7,482 nucleotides of DNA from Oscillospiraceae bacterium (lineage in GTDB: Bacteria > Bacillota > Clostridia > Oscillospirales > Oscillospiraceae), in contig JAHHSM010000083.1 in assembly GCA_020025175.1 (NCBI GenBank), positions 1-7,482 of the forward strand, given 5' to 3'. Below the pieces are notes generated by a model. It had not been told where the DNA came from and made no database searches. It was given only the letters and a program-made list of their open reading frames with translations. The translations under genes were made by a program, and so were the position numbers. Within the stretch, counting starts at the first letter, position 1. Every line of letters starts with the position of its first letter. Shown in pieces: positions 1 to 6,332 of the stretch.

Positions 1-1852
1 CAATACCCATCATCTTGCGAGGAGGCAGGTTGGTAATGGCGATCAGCGTCTTGCCCACCAGTTCTTCCGGCTCATAGGTGTCGTGAATACCTGACAGAAT
101 CACACGATCGGTGCCGGTACCATCATCCAACACAAATTTCAAAAGCTTCTTGGACTTCGGTACAGCAGTGCACTCCTTGACCTTTACGGCACGGAAATCA
201 GATTTTGCAAAGGTGTCAAAATCCACCATATCTGCAAACAATGGCTCAACTTCGACCTTGCTGAAATCGATCACTTCATCGGAAATAATCGGTGCCACGG
301 ATGCGGCAGGAGCCTCACAAGCAGCAACCTTTTCTTCCCTCTTGAACGCCTCTGTTTTGTCAATAGGCTTCATGGTGGGGAATAAAATCACGTCACGGAT
401 AGAATCGCTGTTGGTCAGCATCATCACGCAGCGGTCAATACCGATGCCCAGACCACCCGTAGGAGGCAGTGCATACATCAAAGCATTGATATAGTCTTCA
501 TCCATCATGCCTGCTTCATCATCGCCATGGGCACGCATTTCCACTTCCTTCTGGAAACGTTCACGCTGATCGATCGGATCATTCAGCTCACTGAACGCAT
601 TGCCCATCTCACTGTGGCAGATAAACAGCTCAAAACGCTCGGTCAGACGCGGATCCTTTGCATAGCGCTTCGCCAGAGGGGAAACATCCACAGGATGCAT
701 AGTGATAAAGGTAGGCTGAACCAAAAGCTGCTCCACCTTCTGATCAAAGCACTCATACAGTGCATTGCCCCACGTAAGCTCCTTGCCCTCCGGCAGTTCA
801 ACGCCTGCCGCCTTCGCTGCCGCCACCGCCTCTTCATCAGAGTCGATCGCCATAAAGTCAATACCCACATACTGCTTCACAGCCTCATGCATGCTCAAAC
901 GCGGCCAACCGGGTGCCAGATTGATCTTCTCACCCTGCCACTCGATATCATAAGTACCGAGAAGTTCCTGAGCGGCAGAAGTCAGCAGCTCTTCAAACAG
1001 ATCCATCATGTCGTTGAAATCTGCATATGCCTGGTACAGTTCCACAGAGGTAAACTCAGGGTTATGCTTGGGATCCATACCCTCATTGCGGAAAATACGG
1101 CCAATCTCGTATACACGATCCAATCCACCCACAACAAGGCGCTTCAGATTCAGCTCTGTAGCGATACGCATATACATGTCAATATCCAGCGTATTGTGAT
1201 GTGTGATAAAGGGCTTCGCTGTCGCACCACCGGAGATGGTATTCAGTACCGGAGTTTCCACTTCCAAATAACCACGGTCATCCAAAAAGGAACGCAGATG
1301 CTTGATAAACTTGGAACGAATCTCAAATGCGCGGCGTACCTCAGGATTTACAATCAGGTCAACATAACGCTGACGATAGCGCAGCTCCTTATCCTGCAGG
1401 CCGTGGAACTTCTCTGGCAGGGGCTGCAAAGATTTGCTCAGCAGGGTGACCTTGTCACAGCGGACAGACATCTCACCGCGCTGTGTGCGAAATACGACGC
1501 CTTCAATGCCGATAATATCACCGATATCAAACTTTTTAAAGCCCGCATATTCTTCCTCGCCCAGCTCATCACGGCGCACATACAGCTGCAAACGACCGGT
1601 GCTGTCCTGCAAATCGCAAAAACATACTTTACCCATTACACGTTTACTCATCATGCGGCCGGCAAGCTTGACGGTGGTATTTTCCAAAGCATCGAACTCT
1701 GCACGGATTTTTGCGGTAGTGCAGTCAAATTCAAATTTAGTCTGCTGGAAGGGGTCCTTACCTGCTTGCTGCAATGCAGCGAGCTTGTCCCGGCGGATCT
1801 TCAGAATATCACCGATATTCTGTTCGCTTTCCTGCTTCTTTTCCTCTGCCAT
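1..1852 (-). CDS. lysS: Lysyl-tRNA synthetase, class II, with extra C-terminal tRNA-binding domain (3' end cut by window edge)
   Basis: Charges tRNA-Lys with lysine in the cytoplasm, using ATP. The 617 visible residues show an N-terminal anticodon-binding OB fold (about 60-140), class II motif 1 (about 175-202, ending EVETPVLN), motif 2 with FRNEG (about 254-258) and motif 3 GLGIGIDR (467-474, with the ATP-binding Arg474). Ordinary bacterial LysS stops near residue 490-500. Here a linker of about 50 residues is followed from about 545 by a second OB fold of the Trbp111/MetRS-C/EMAPII type, recognisable by FDTFAKSDFR, the KLLKF strand and the ending LVGKTLIAITNLPPRK. The reading frame stays open to base 1, so the domain finishes outside the window. 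The start follows AGGAGG at 8 bases. The gene lies 30 bases after greA and should share its promoter. The LysS identity is seen directly from the motifs; that the extra domain improves tRNA binding is inference from the family. Confidence 0.96.
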   Translation of the reverse strand, partial: MAEEKKQESEQNIGDILKIRRDKLAALQQAGKDPFQQTKFEFDCTTAKIRAEFDALENTTVKLAGRMMSKRVMGKVCFCDLQDSTGRLQLYVRRDELGEEEYAGFKKFDIGDIIGIEGVVFRTQRGEMSVRCDKVTLLSKSLQPLPEKFHGLQDKELRYRQRYVDLIVNPEVRRAFEIRSKFIKHLRSFLDDRGYLEVETPVLNTISGGATAKPFITHHNTLDIDMYMRIATELNLKRLVVGGLDRVYEIGRIFRNEGMDPKHNPEFTSVELYQAYADFNDMMDLFEELLTSAAQELLGTYDIEWQGEKINLAPGWPRLSMHEAVKQYVGIDFMAIDSDEEAVAAAKAAGVELPEGKELTWGNALYECFDQKVEQLLVQPTFITMHPVDVSPLAKRYAKDPRLTERFELFICHSEMGNAFSELNDPIDQRERFQKEVEMRAHGDDEAGMMDEDYINALMYALPPTGGLGIGIDRCVMMLTNSDSIRDVILFPTMKPIDKTEAFKREEKVAACEAPAASVAPIISDEVIDFSKVEVEPLFADMVDFDTFAKSDFRAVKVKECTAVPKSKKLLKFVLDDGTGTDRVILSGIHDTYEPEELVGKTLIAITNLPPRKMMGI

Positions 1853-1860
1853 CTGGCTCT

Positions 1861-1866
1861 CCTCCT
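1861..1866 (-). promoter_or_regulatory. Shine-Dalgarno of lysS
   Basis: On the minus strand AGGAGG lies 8 bases before the lysS ATG (1852-1850), within the 30-base gap after greA. It fixes the lysS start and argues for strong independent initiation on the greA-lysS mRNA. Confidence 0.85.
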
Positions 1867-1882
1867 TTGTATCGAAAGACCA

Positions 1883-2362
1883 TCAACGGTCAATCGTTTC
1901 AATACGATAAACAATTGCGCCGACCGGAGCTTCAACCGTTACTTCCTGACCGATTTTTGCCCCCAGCAGTGCTTTGCCAAAAGGTGACTCTTCAGAAATG
2001 GCACCATGCATGGGATCTGCCTCCTGAGAGCCAACAACATGATAAGAACTTGCCACGCCGTTTTTCACATTGACAACGCCCACCTTACAGCCGATGGTAA
2101 CGCGGTCCTTAGGCTGATCATTTTCATCAATGATGACGGCATGCTCCAAAATATTCTCCAGCTCTGCGATACGGGAATACAGCTTACCCTGCTCATTCTT
2201 TGCTTCGTCATATTCGCTGTTTTCAGACAAGTCACCAAAACCACGTGCAATTTTGATCTGCTCGGAAACTTCATCCGCACGCGTGGTTTTGTCATACTCC
2301 AGTTCCTTTTTCAATTCTTCATAACGGGCTGCGCTCATTCTGAATTCGTTGGTAACTGCCAT
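1883..2362 (-). CDS. greA: Transcription elongation factor GreA
   Basis: GreA enters the secondary channel of RNA polymerase and stimulates cleavage of backtracked RNA, rescuing stalled complexes. The 159 residues match the usual family length of about 158. The N-terminal half is the antiparallel coiled coil (about 8-76) whose tip carries the signature GDLSENSEYDEA at 43-54. Asp44 and Glu47 correspond to the acidic pair that holds the catalytic magnesium in E. coli GreA. The C-terminal half (about 88-159) is the FKBP-like domain, with the typical ISEESPFGKALLGAKIGQEV segment at 122-141. The start at 2362 follows an AAAGGA site at about 9 bases and matches the family N terminus. An in-frame ATG 22 codons upstream (2428) has no ribosome binding site and would add an untypical extension. 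It is the first gene after a strong promoter and precedes lysS by 30 bases, an arrangement familiar from Clostridia. Confidence 0.97.
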   Translation of the reverse strand: MAVTNEFRMSAARYEELKKELEYDKTTRADEVSEQIKIARGFGDLSENSEYDEAKNEQGKLYSRIAELENILEHAVIIDENDQPKDRVTIGCKVGVVNVKNGVASSYHVVGSQEADPMHGAISEESPFGKALLGAKIGQEVTVEAPVGAIVYRIETIDR

Positions 2363-2412
2363 ATTTACAGATCCTTTCTTTTCGCCGTTTTCGGCACATC
2401 TAATCAATACAA

Positions 2413-2443
2413 TATGGTTGCCATTCATCGAAAGGCAACCATA
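2413..2443 (-). promoter_or_regulatory. Hairpin in the greA mRNA leader
   Basis: An inverted repeat with a perfect 10-bp stem (TATGGTTGCC at minus 2443-2434, pairing with GGCAACCATA at 2422-2413) encloses 11 bases, three of which can pair further after one A-A mismatch. It begins about 20 bases after the predicted transcription start. On the minus strand it is not followed by a U-tract, so it does not look like a terminator of greA. It may stabilise the 5' end or take part in control. A small GCCG-AAAA-CGGC hairpin (2395-2384) follows just before the ribosome binding site. The structure is visible; its role is unknown. Confidence 0.6.
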
Positions 2444-2469
2444 CTTATTCTATTTTATTACGGTGAAAT

Positions 2470-2499
2470 ATTATAAGGCAATAAGTGCTGCAATGTCAA
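2470..2499 (-). promoter_or_regulatory. Sigma-A type promoter of greA-lysS
   Basis: Reading the minus strand, a perfect -35 TTGACA (2499-2494) is followed after 18 bases by a perfect -10 TATAAT (2475-2470). Transcription should start near 2463, giving a leader of about 100 bases before greA. The -35 begins 5 bases after the stop codon of the preceding 252-residue gene, so greA-lysS starts its own unit. Confidence 0.88.
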
Positions 2500-2504
2500 G
2501 TATT

Positions 2505-3263
2505 TTAGAGGATTCCAGACACTTCCAACTCATTTTCATGCACAACTCCTGACTCCAGCAGCAGCGATAAAACGGCATTTGCAGAACAATCAGCTGGAAT
2601 CTGCGCTTCGATTTCAGGCGGTACACTGTAGTGCACCTCAGATGCCGCATTTTGATATCCGTCCCACTCCAAACACGTACCACATGGAATCCACAAGCAC
2701 TTCGCATCTCCCCACGGTTTGGCATCGCCAAATGTCAGAATGACATCGGGCGATTTCAATTGCTTTTCCCGATCCGCTTTGAGCACAGAGACACCATATT
2801 CCCTGCGGAGCACCGAGCAGATCCCTTCGCCGCCGCCGGGCAGATCCAATATGGTGTATCGAACGTGCAAAGCCAGTGTCATCAATGCTTTTCGTACGTC
2901 TGCACCCATATGCTCCCCGGCGATTCCCACGCAGGTTTCCGTTGGACTCAAGTGATGCTCATTCATCACACGACGTGCAATTTCCGCCCCTGTCATTGCG
3001 CGCAGATAGTTTTCATGAACAGCCGCAATACCAAAATTTTCGAATATATCCATGCCGGAAAAACCATCTGGAAACAGCGCGCGATGCACACCGGCTTTTT
3101 TCATCATCTTTGCCGCCCTTTTTAAACGGCTTTTTTCTAAAAATCCATACGCACTGTGGATAACTGATACCTGAAAAAAGTGCATACCACAAATATTTTT
3201 TGATGCACACACCACCGAACCATGATGCCCGCCTTTTTCTTCAAAATTCAATAGACCATACAA
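2505..3263 (-). CDS. Conserved-looking protein of unknown function, TTG start
   Basis: I cannot name this 252-residue protein. It has no signal peptide or membrane segment and is probably cytoplasmic. Residues 1-100 form a mixed domain with a basic helix (LEKSRLKRAAKMMKKAGV, 42-59). Residues 110-180 look like one half of a Rossmann-type alpha/beta fold: strand CVGIAG, helix DVRKALMTLALHV, strand YTILDL, then a glycine-rich GGGEGICSVLRREYGVSVL segment (143-161) and strand DVILTFGD. This resembles a motif I associate with uncharacterised clostridial proteins; no function follows from it. The segment after 180 carries three cysteines (189, 194, 197) in KCLWIPCGTCLEW. The TTG at 3263 is chosen because a strong GGGAGGG lies 7 bases upstream and no in-frame ATG occurs before codon 27. 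That ribosome binding site is part of the upstream terminator hairpin. It lies between the FtsEX block and greA; its partners are unknown. Confidence 0.8.
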   Translation of the reverse strand: MYGLLNFEEKGGHHGSVVCASKNICGMHFFQVSVIHSAYGFLEKSRLKRAAKMMKKAGVHRALFPDGFSGMDIFENFGIAAVHENYLRAMTGAEIARRVMNEHHLSPTETCVGIAGEHMGADVRKALMTLALHVRYTILDLPGGGEGICSVLRREYGVSVLKADREKQLKSPDVILTFGDAKPWGDAKCLWIPCGTCLEWDGYQNAASEVHYSVPPEIEAQIPADCSANAVLSLLLESGVVHENELEVSGIL

Positions 3264-3302
3264 AAAGATCCCTCCCGTTCATACTCTATGAGCGGGAGGG
3301 AT
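3262..3302 (-). terminator. Intrinsic terminator of the ftsEX-M23 peptidase operon
   Basis: On the minus strand the GC-rich arm ATCCCTCCCG (3302-3293) pairs perfectly with CGGGAGGGAT (3277-3268). The stem can be continued inward to about 15 bp through one G-U pair, with a 5-base loop, and is followed at once by CTTTTT (3267-3262). It begins 13 bases after the stop codon of the M23 peptidase gene. Unusually, the U-tract runs into the TTG start of the next gene. Confidence 0.88.
3271..3276 (-). promoter_or_regulatory. Shine-Dalgarno of the 252-residue gene, inside a terminator stem
   Basis: GGGAGG (minus 3276-3271) sits 7 bases before the TTG start at 3263 and is the best ribosome binding site for this gene. 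The same bases form the 3' arm of the intrinsic terminator, so the site would be paired and hidden in any read-through transcript with the hairpin folded. Confidence 0.6.
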
Positions 3303-3315
3303 TGACTATTCTTCT

Positions 3316-4533
3316 TTACCAGGCTTTCGCATAACCGGTCAGATATTTCAACGGATCTGTACGCGAACCGCCTTCTGTGATTTCAAAGTGCAGATGGGGA
3401 CCCATGGAGTTACCGGTATTTCCGGTAATACCGAGAACCTGTCCTTGCGAAACCTTCTGCCCCGCACTGACAAGGCGCTTGCTCATATGTGCATACAGTG
3501 TTGTATTGCCGCTGCCATGACTAATAACCACATAGTTACCGTAGGAGCGAGAATACTGCGAAACAATGACTTTGCCTGCTTTTGAAGCGAGGATATTGCT
3601 ACTGTATCCCACACCGCCGATATCAACACCTTTATGGTTTGTGGAACCGATACCACCGGGAGATGCACGTCTTCCAAAGGGCGAGGTGACTTTTCGGCTA
3701 TTGGCAATCGGCCACATGTAGCCACCGCTGCCCATTTGAGAATGTATGACTTCGGTGCCCGCATTGGGGCCGCTCATATTCTGCTGCTTGGAAAGCTCAA
3801 CAATCTTGCTCTGAATATCATCCTCTTCTTTTTCATACGCCTTGATCGTACTTTGATATTCACTTTCCTGAGAGCGGATTTTTTTCACCAAAGCATTCGC
3901 CGCCTCAAGCTGCGTTTGCAGCTCTTGTTTGCGTTCATTCAGCGATGTTCGCGCAGCCACTTGTGCAGCCTTGGACTCTTCCAGTGTTGCTTTTTCCTCT
4001 GCCAACTGGTCACGGATTCCCTGAAGCTCATCCATCACACGCTGGTCATAGTCCATGATTTCATTGATAAAATCAATTCGGCTCAAAAAGTCCGCAAAGC
4101 TGGTTGCTTTGAAAATAACTTCCCAATAGGACACTTTTCCATTCTCTTCCATGGCACGTACACGTTTGCAGAAAAGCTCATATTGCGCCTGTTCTTTTGC
4201 TTCTGTTTCAGCGATCTTTTCTTCTGTTTCGCTGATCAGCGCCGTATACTGGGTAATCTGCGCAGTAATATTATCAATTTCGTTCTGAATCACCTGACAC
4301 TGATTATCCAATAATGTTTTCTGCTCGATCGCTTTCTCTTTATCGTCGCCAAGGTCGGACAGTTTCTTTTTCAGCTCATTCTTTTTTACGTTCAGGCTGG
4401 TAGCCTCTTTTTTCAGCTGATCAATCTGACCTCTGTTTGATGCATCAACCACCGGAATCAGCAATGATACACTCATAAGCACAGCCATCAATACAGCAGA
4501 CGTTTTTCGCACAAAAGTGCTGCTTTTTTTCAT
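3316..4533 (-). CDS. Secreted coiled-coil murein hydrolase, M23 (LytM) family, EnvC/PcsB-like FtsEX partner
   Basis: Predicted to be exported and to cut peptidoglycan cross-bridges or stem peptides at the division site under FtsEX control. The 405 residues hold a signal peptide (basic MKKSSTFVRK, hydrophobic core 12-29, likely cleavage after Ala31 in VVDA), a long coiled coil with a hinge (about 34-250, including the VSYWEVIFKATSFADFLSRIDF segment at 134-155 shared with EnvC/PcsB-type proteins), a linker (251-270) and a C-terminal M23 domain (about 273-400). The domain keeps the zinc ligands His300 and Asp304 (NHKGVD) and His382 (GPHLHFE), and the catalytic His349 and His380. It should therefore be an active enzyme, unlike E. 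coli EnvC, whose LytM domain is degenerate. The ATG overlaps the stop of the small membrane protein gene as ATGA, with GAGGGG upstream. The FtsEX partnership is inferred from gene order and architecture. Confidence 0.92.
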   Translation of the reverse strand: MKKSSTFVRKTSAVLMAVLMSVSLLIPVVDASNRGQIDQLKKEATSLNVKKNELKKKLSDLGDDKEKAIEQKTLLDNQCQVIQNEIDNITAQITQYTALISETEEKIAETEAKEQAQYELFCKRVRAMEENGKVSYWEVIFKATSFADFLSRIDFINEIMDYDQRVMDELQGIRDQLAEEKATLEESKAAQVAARTSLNERKQELQTQLEAANALVKKIRSQESEYQSTIKAYEKEEDDIQSKIVELSKQQNMSGPNAGTEVIHSQMGSGGYMWPIANSRKVTSPFGRRASPGGIGSTNHKGVDIGGVGYSSNILASKAGKVIVSQYSRSYGNYVVISHGSGNTTLYAHMSKRLVSAGQKVSQGQVLGITGNTGNSMGPHLHFEITEGGSRTDPLKYLTGYAKAW

Positions 4534-4670
4534 GCCGGTGCCCCCTCAACAATAAACGCAATCGTGCAAAGAACAATCATCACTAACAGCGCAATAGCAA
4601 ATTTAGCAAAATACTGGTATTGCTCTTGACGATGCTTCTTGCCTTTTCTCGGGCCGTGCATAACGCTCAT
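4530..4670 (-). CDS. Small single-pass membrane protein (46 residues) inside the ftsEX-M23 operon
   Basis: A short gene of 47 codons with strong signs of being real. AGGAG lies 8 bases before the ATG at 4670, it starts 33 bases after the ftsX stop, and its TGA overlaps the ATG of the M23 peptidase gene as ATGA, so the two should be translationally coupled. It fills a gap that would otherwise be an odd 170-base hole in a tightly packed operon, and the ribosome binding site of the next gene lies within its codons 42-43. The protein has a very basic N terminus (HGPRKGKKHR at 5-14), one hydrophobic segment of about 20 residues (about 22-41, FAKFAIALLVMIVLCTIAFI) and a five-residue tail. The positive-inside rule predicts the N terminus in the cytoplasm. 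A start at Met4 is possible but worse spaced. I recognise no family; a role near FtsEX is inferred from position only. Confidence 0.82.
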   Translation of the reverse strand: MSVMHGPRKGKKHRQEQYQYFAKFAIALLVMIVLCTIAFIVEGAPA

Positions 4671-4703
4671 ACTTTCCACTCCTTTGATTTTTACCGTAAT
4701 CTT

Positions 4704-5594
4704 TTACACACGCAAGAACTTACGGATTGCCATCAAACTACCTGCAATACCGACCAAAAGGCCCACAACAACAAAAACAATCAATACCGGACCCAGCAGC
4801 TCTGTAAAGGGAAGAATGTCGATCAGCTGCAGCGTATCCGATGCGGCAATACCCGTGCTGATGCCAACATACAGTCCCCATTGCAGGAAAAAAGCAATCA
4901 CTGCACTGAACAATCCCAAAAGCAAACCTTCATAGACAAAGGGCCAGCGAATAAATCCATCCGTTGCACCCACCATTTTCATAATTGCGATCTCATCCTT
5001 GCGGTCAAAGGTGGTCAATTTAATCGTATTAGACATAATAAACAGCGACACAATCAGCAACACCGCAATCAACGCAAGACATACAATGGTCGCAATTTTG
5101 CTGATTGTTAAAAATCCCTTGGACAAATCTTCATCTGCACGAATTTTTGCAACACCCTCGATCTGGTCAATCTGGGCAGCCGTTTCCATCATCTGTTCCA
5201 GGTCTACAATGCGAATACTATAGCGATCTCTGAAAATCTCGGGTTCCAAATCCTGAAATAGTGCTTCATCTTCGCCGTATTCTTCTGTGTAATTTTCCAT
5301 CGCCTGCTGCTTACTGATAAACGTAACTTCACGCACATTCTCAATGGCAGCAATCTTGCTTTCGATCGCCCTTGCCTGTTCTTCTGTATAATTTTCATCG
5401 ATAAACGCCAGAATCTCACTTTGCTGCTTCAAATTTTGCAGGTTTGCATTTGCATTCACTGCCACCAGCGAAAAGGTACCCATAATCAAAAGACACGCAA
5501 TAATCATGCCAACAGCCGCAAAAGACATAAATCCATGCGAAAACATATTGGACGTGCCTTCACGGAAGAAATACTTAAAATCGTGTCTTTTCAT
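4704..5594 (-). CDS. ftsX: Cell division protein FtsX, transmembrane subunit of FtsEX
   Basis: FtsX is the membrane half of the FtsEX complex. It does not seem to transport a substrate but passes ATP-driven movement to a cell-wall hydrolase outside. The 296 residues have the family layout: short cytoplasmic N terminus with basic residues, TM1 (about 22-46), an extracellular domain (about 47-163) that in relatives binds the coiled coil of the hydrolase, TM2 (about 166-189), a cytoplasmic loop with the typical DRKDEIAIMKMVGATDGFIR (197-216) that contacts FtsE, TM3 (about 219-243) and TM4 (about 267-291). The ATG overlaps the ftsE stop as ATGA (5594-5591). Its best Shine-Dalgarno, AGAGGG (5611-5606), stands 11 bases away, so coupling to ftsE is probably important. 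The length is normal for Gram-positive FtsX, about 295-310 residues. Confidence 0.96.
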   Translation of the reverse strand: MKRHDFKYFFREGTSNMFSHGFMSFAAVGMIIACLLIMGTFSLVAVNANANLQNLKQQSEILAFIDENYTEEQARAIESKIAAIENVREVTFISKQQAMENYTEEYGEDEALFQDLEPEIFRDRYSIRIVDLEQMMETAAQIDQIEGVAKIRADEDLSKGFLTISKIATIVCLALIAVLLIVSLFIMSNTIKLTTFDRKDEIAIMKMVGATDGFIRWPFVYEGLLLGLFSAVIAFFLQWGLYVGISTGIAASDTLQLIDILPFTELLGPVLIVFVVVGLLVGIAGSLMAIRKFLRV

Positions 5595-6292
5595 CTTTGT
5601 GCCGTCCCTCTGCTGAAATCATAATATCTGCCCGTTTGATCGCTGACGATCTTTCCCTTTTCCAAAGCGATGACACGCTTGGAAAAGTGATCTACCAAAT
5701 CCTTCTCATGCGTAACCACCAGCATTGTTGTTCCAAGATCATTAATGCGCTCCAGCAACGACATAATTTCCAAAGAACGTTCCGGGTCCAGATTACCTGT
5801 GGGCTCATCCGCAATAATCGTATCAGGGTTATTGATTAAAGCGCGAGCAATCGCCACACGCTGCTGCTCACCGCCAGATAACTCGCTTGGGAGCCGGCGT
5901 GTCTTATTCTGAAGGCCTACCAATTCCAATACATATGGGATACGGCGCTTGATTTCCGCAGGTGGTGCCCCCACTGCACGCATGGCAAAGACCATATTTT
6001 CATACACATTCTTTTTTTCCAGCAAACGAAAATCTTGAAAAATAACACCAATCGTACGACGCATATACGGAATCTGCTTTGAAGAAACATTTGTCATGTT
6101 ATACCCGTTGACCATAATTCGACCTGCTGTCGGACCGATTTCACCAGTCAACATCTTGATAATCGTAGACTTTCCGCTGCCAGAATGGCCAACCAGAAAC
6201 ACAAATTCACCGTCATTAATCTCCATCGAAATACCATCGATTGCTCTGGTGCCATTTGCATATACTTTTTCTACATCTTTTAATCGAATCAT
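5591..6292 (-). CDS. ftsE: Cell division ATP-binding protein FtsE
   Basis: Cytoplasmic ATPase of the FtsEX complex, whose ATP cycle drives activation of peptidoglycan hydrolases at the septum. The 233 residues contain every ABC ATPase motif: Walker A GHSGSGKST (35-43, Lys41), Q-loop Gln86 in FQDFRLL, signature LSGGEQQR (138-145), Walker B TIIADEP (158-164, Asp162 and Glu163), D-loop GNLDP and switch His195. FQDFRLL and the LDP D-loop are characteristic of FtsE compared with other LolD/MacB-like ATPases, and ftsX directly downstream settles the identity. GAGG lies 8 bases before the ATG. The gene follows the regulator gene after 40 bases without a convincing promoter in between, so co-transcription is likely. 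Confidence 0.97.
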   Translation of the reverse strand: MIRLKDVEKVYANGTRAIDGISMEINDGEFVFLVGHSGSGKSTIIKMLTGEIGPTAGRIMVNGYNMTNVSSKQIPYMRRTIGVIFQDFRLLEKKNVYENMVFAMRAVGAPPAEIKRRIPYVLELVGLQNKTRRLPSELSGGEQQRVAIARALINNPDTIIADEPTGNLDPERSLEIMSLLERINDLGTTMLVVTHEKDLVDHFSKRVIALEKGKIVSDQTGRYYDFSRGTAQR

Positions 6293-6332
6293 TCAGCGAA
6301 CCTCATTTTGCTATCATCACATGTCAAAACTG

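Noticed and set aside
527..1987. A long plus-strand open frame of 486 codons opposite lysS and the end of greA.
   Set aside because: It lies antisense to a lysS frame that shows all class II motifs, and its product is low-complexity in character (rich in Leu, Ile, His, Gln, Cys) with no recognisable domain or ribosome binding site. It is a codon-bias shadow.
2363..2428. In-frame upstream ATG at 2428 that would add 22 residues to GreA.
   Set aside because: It has no Shine-Dalgarno, lies in the loop of the leader hairpin, and the GreA family starts at the equivalent of 2362, which has its own ribosome binding site.
2413..2460. Possible plus-strand terminator: the greA leader hairpin followed by a T-rich stretch in the plus direction.
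   Set aside because: No plus-strand gene precedes it, the T-rich stretch is interrupted, and it largely overlaps the greA start region, so a leader structure is the simpler reading.
3155..3163. An exact DnaA-box 9-mer (TTATCCACA on the minus strand).
   Set aside because: It is a single copy inside the coding sequence of the 252-residue gene, with no cluster, AT-rich region or dnaA/dnaN nearby. One such 9-mer by chance is not remarkable.
5279..5403. The peptide ENYTEE appears twice in the FtsX extracellular domain (66-72 and 100-105), with similar DNA.
   Set aside because: Only six residues are shared, the flanks differ, and both lie in an acidic helix-rich domain; a chance or compositional match is most likely.
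6322..6327. TTGACA on the minus strand just before ftsE, a possible -35.
   Set aside because: No acceptable -10 follows at 16-18 bases, and that position would fall in the ftsE ribosome binding site.
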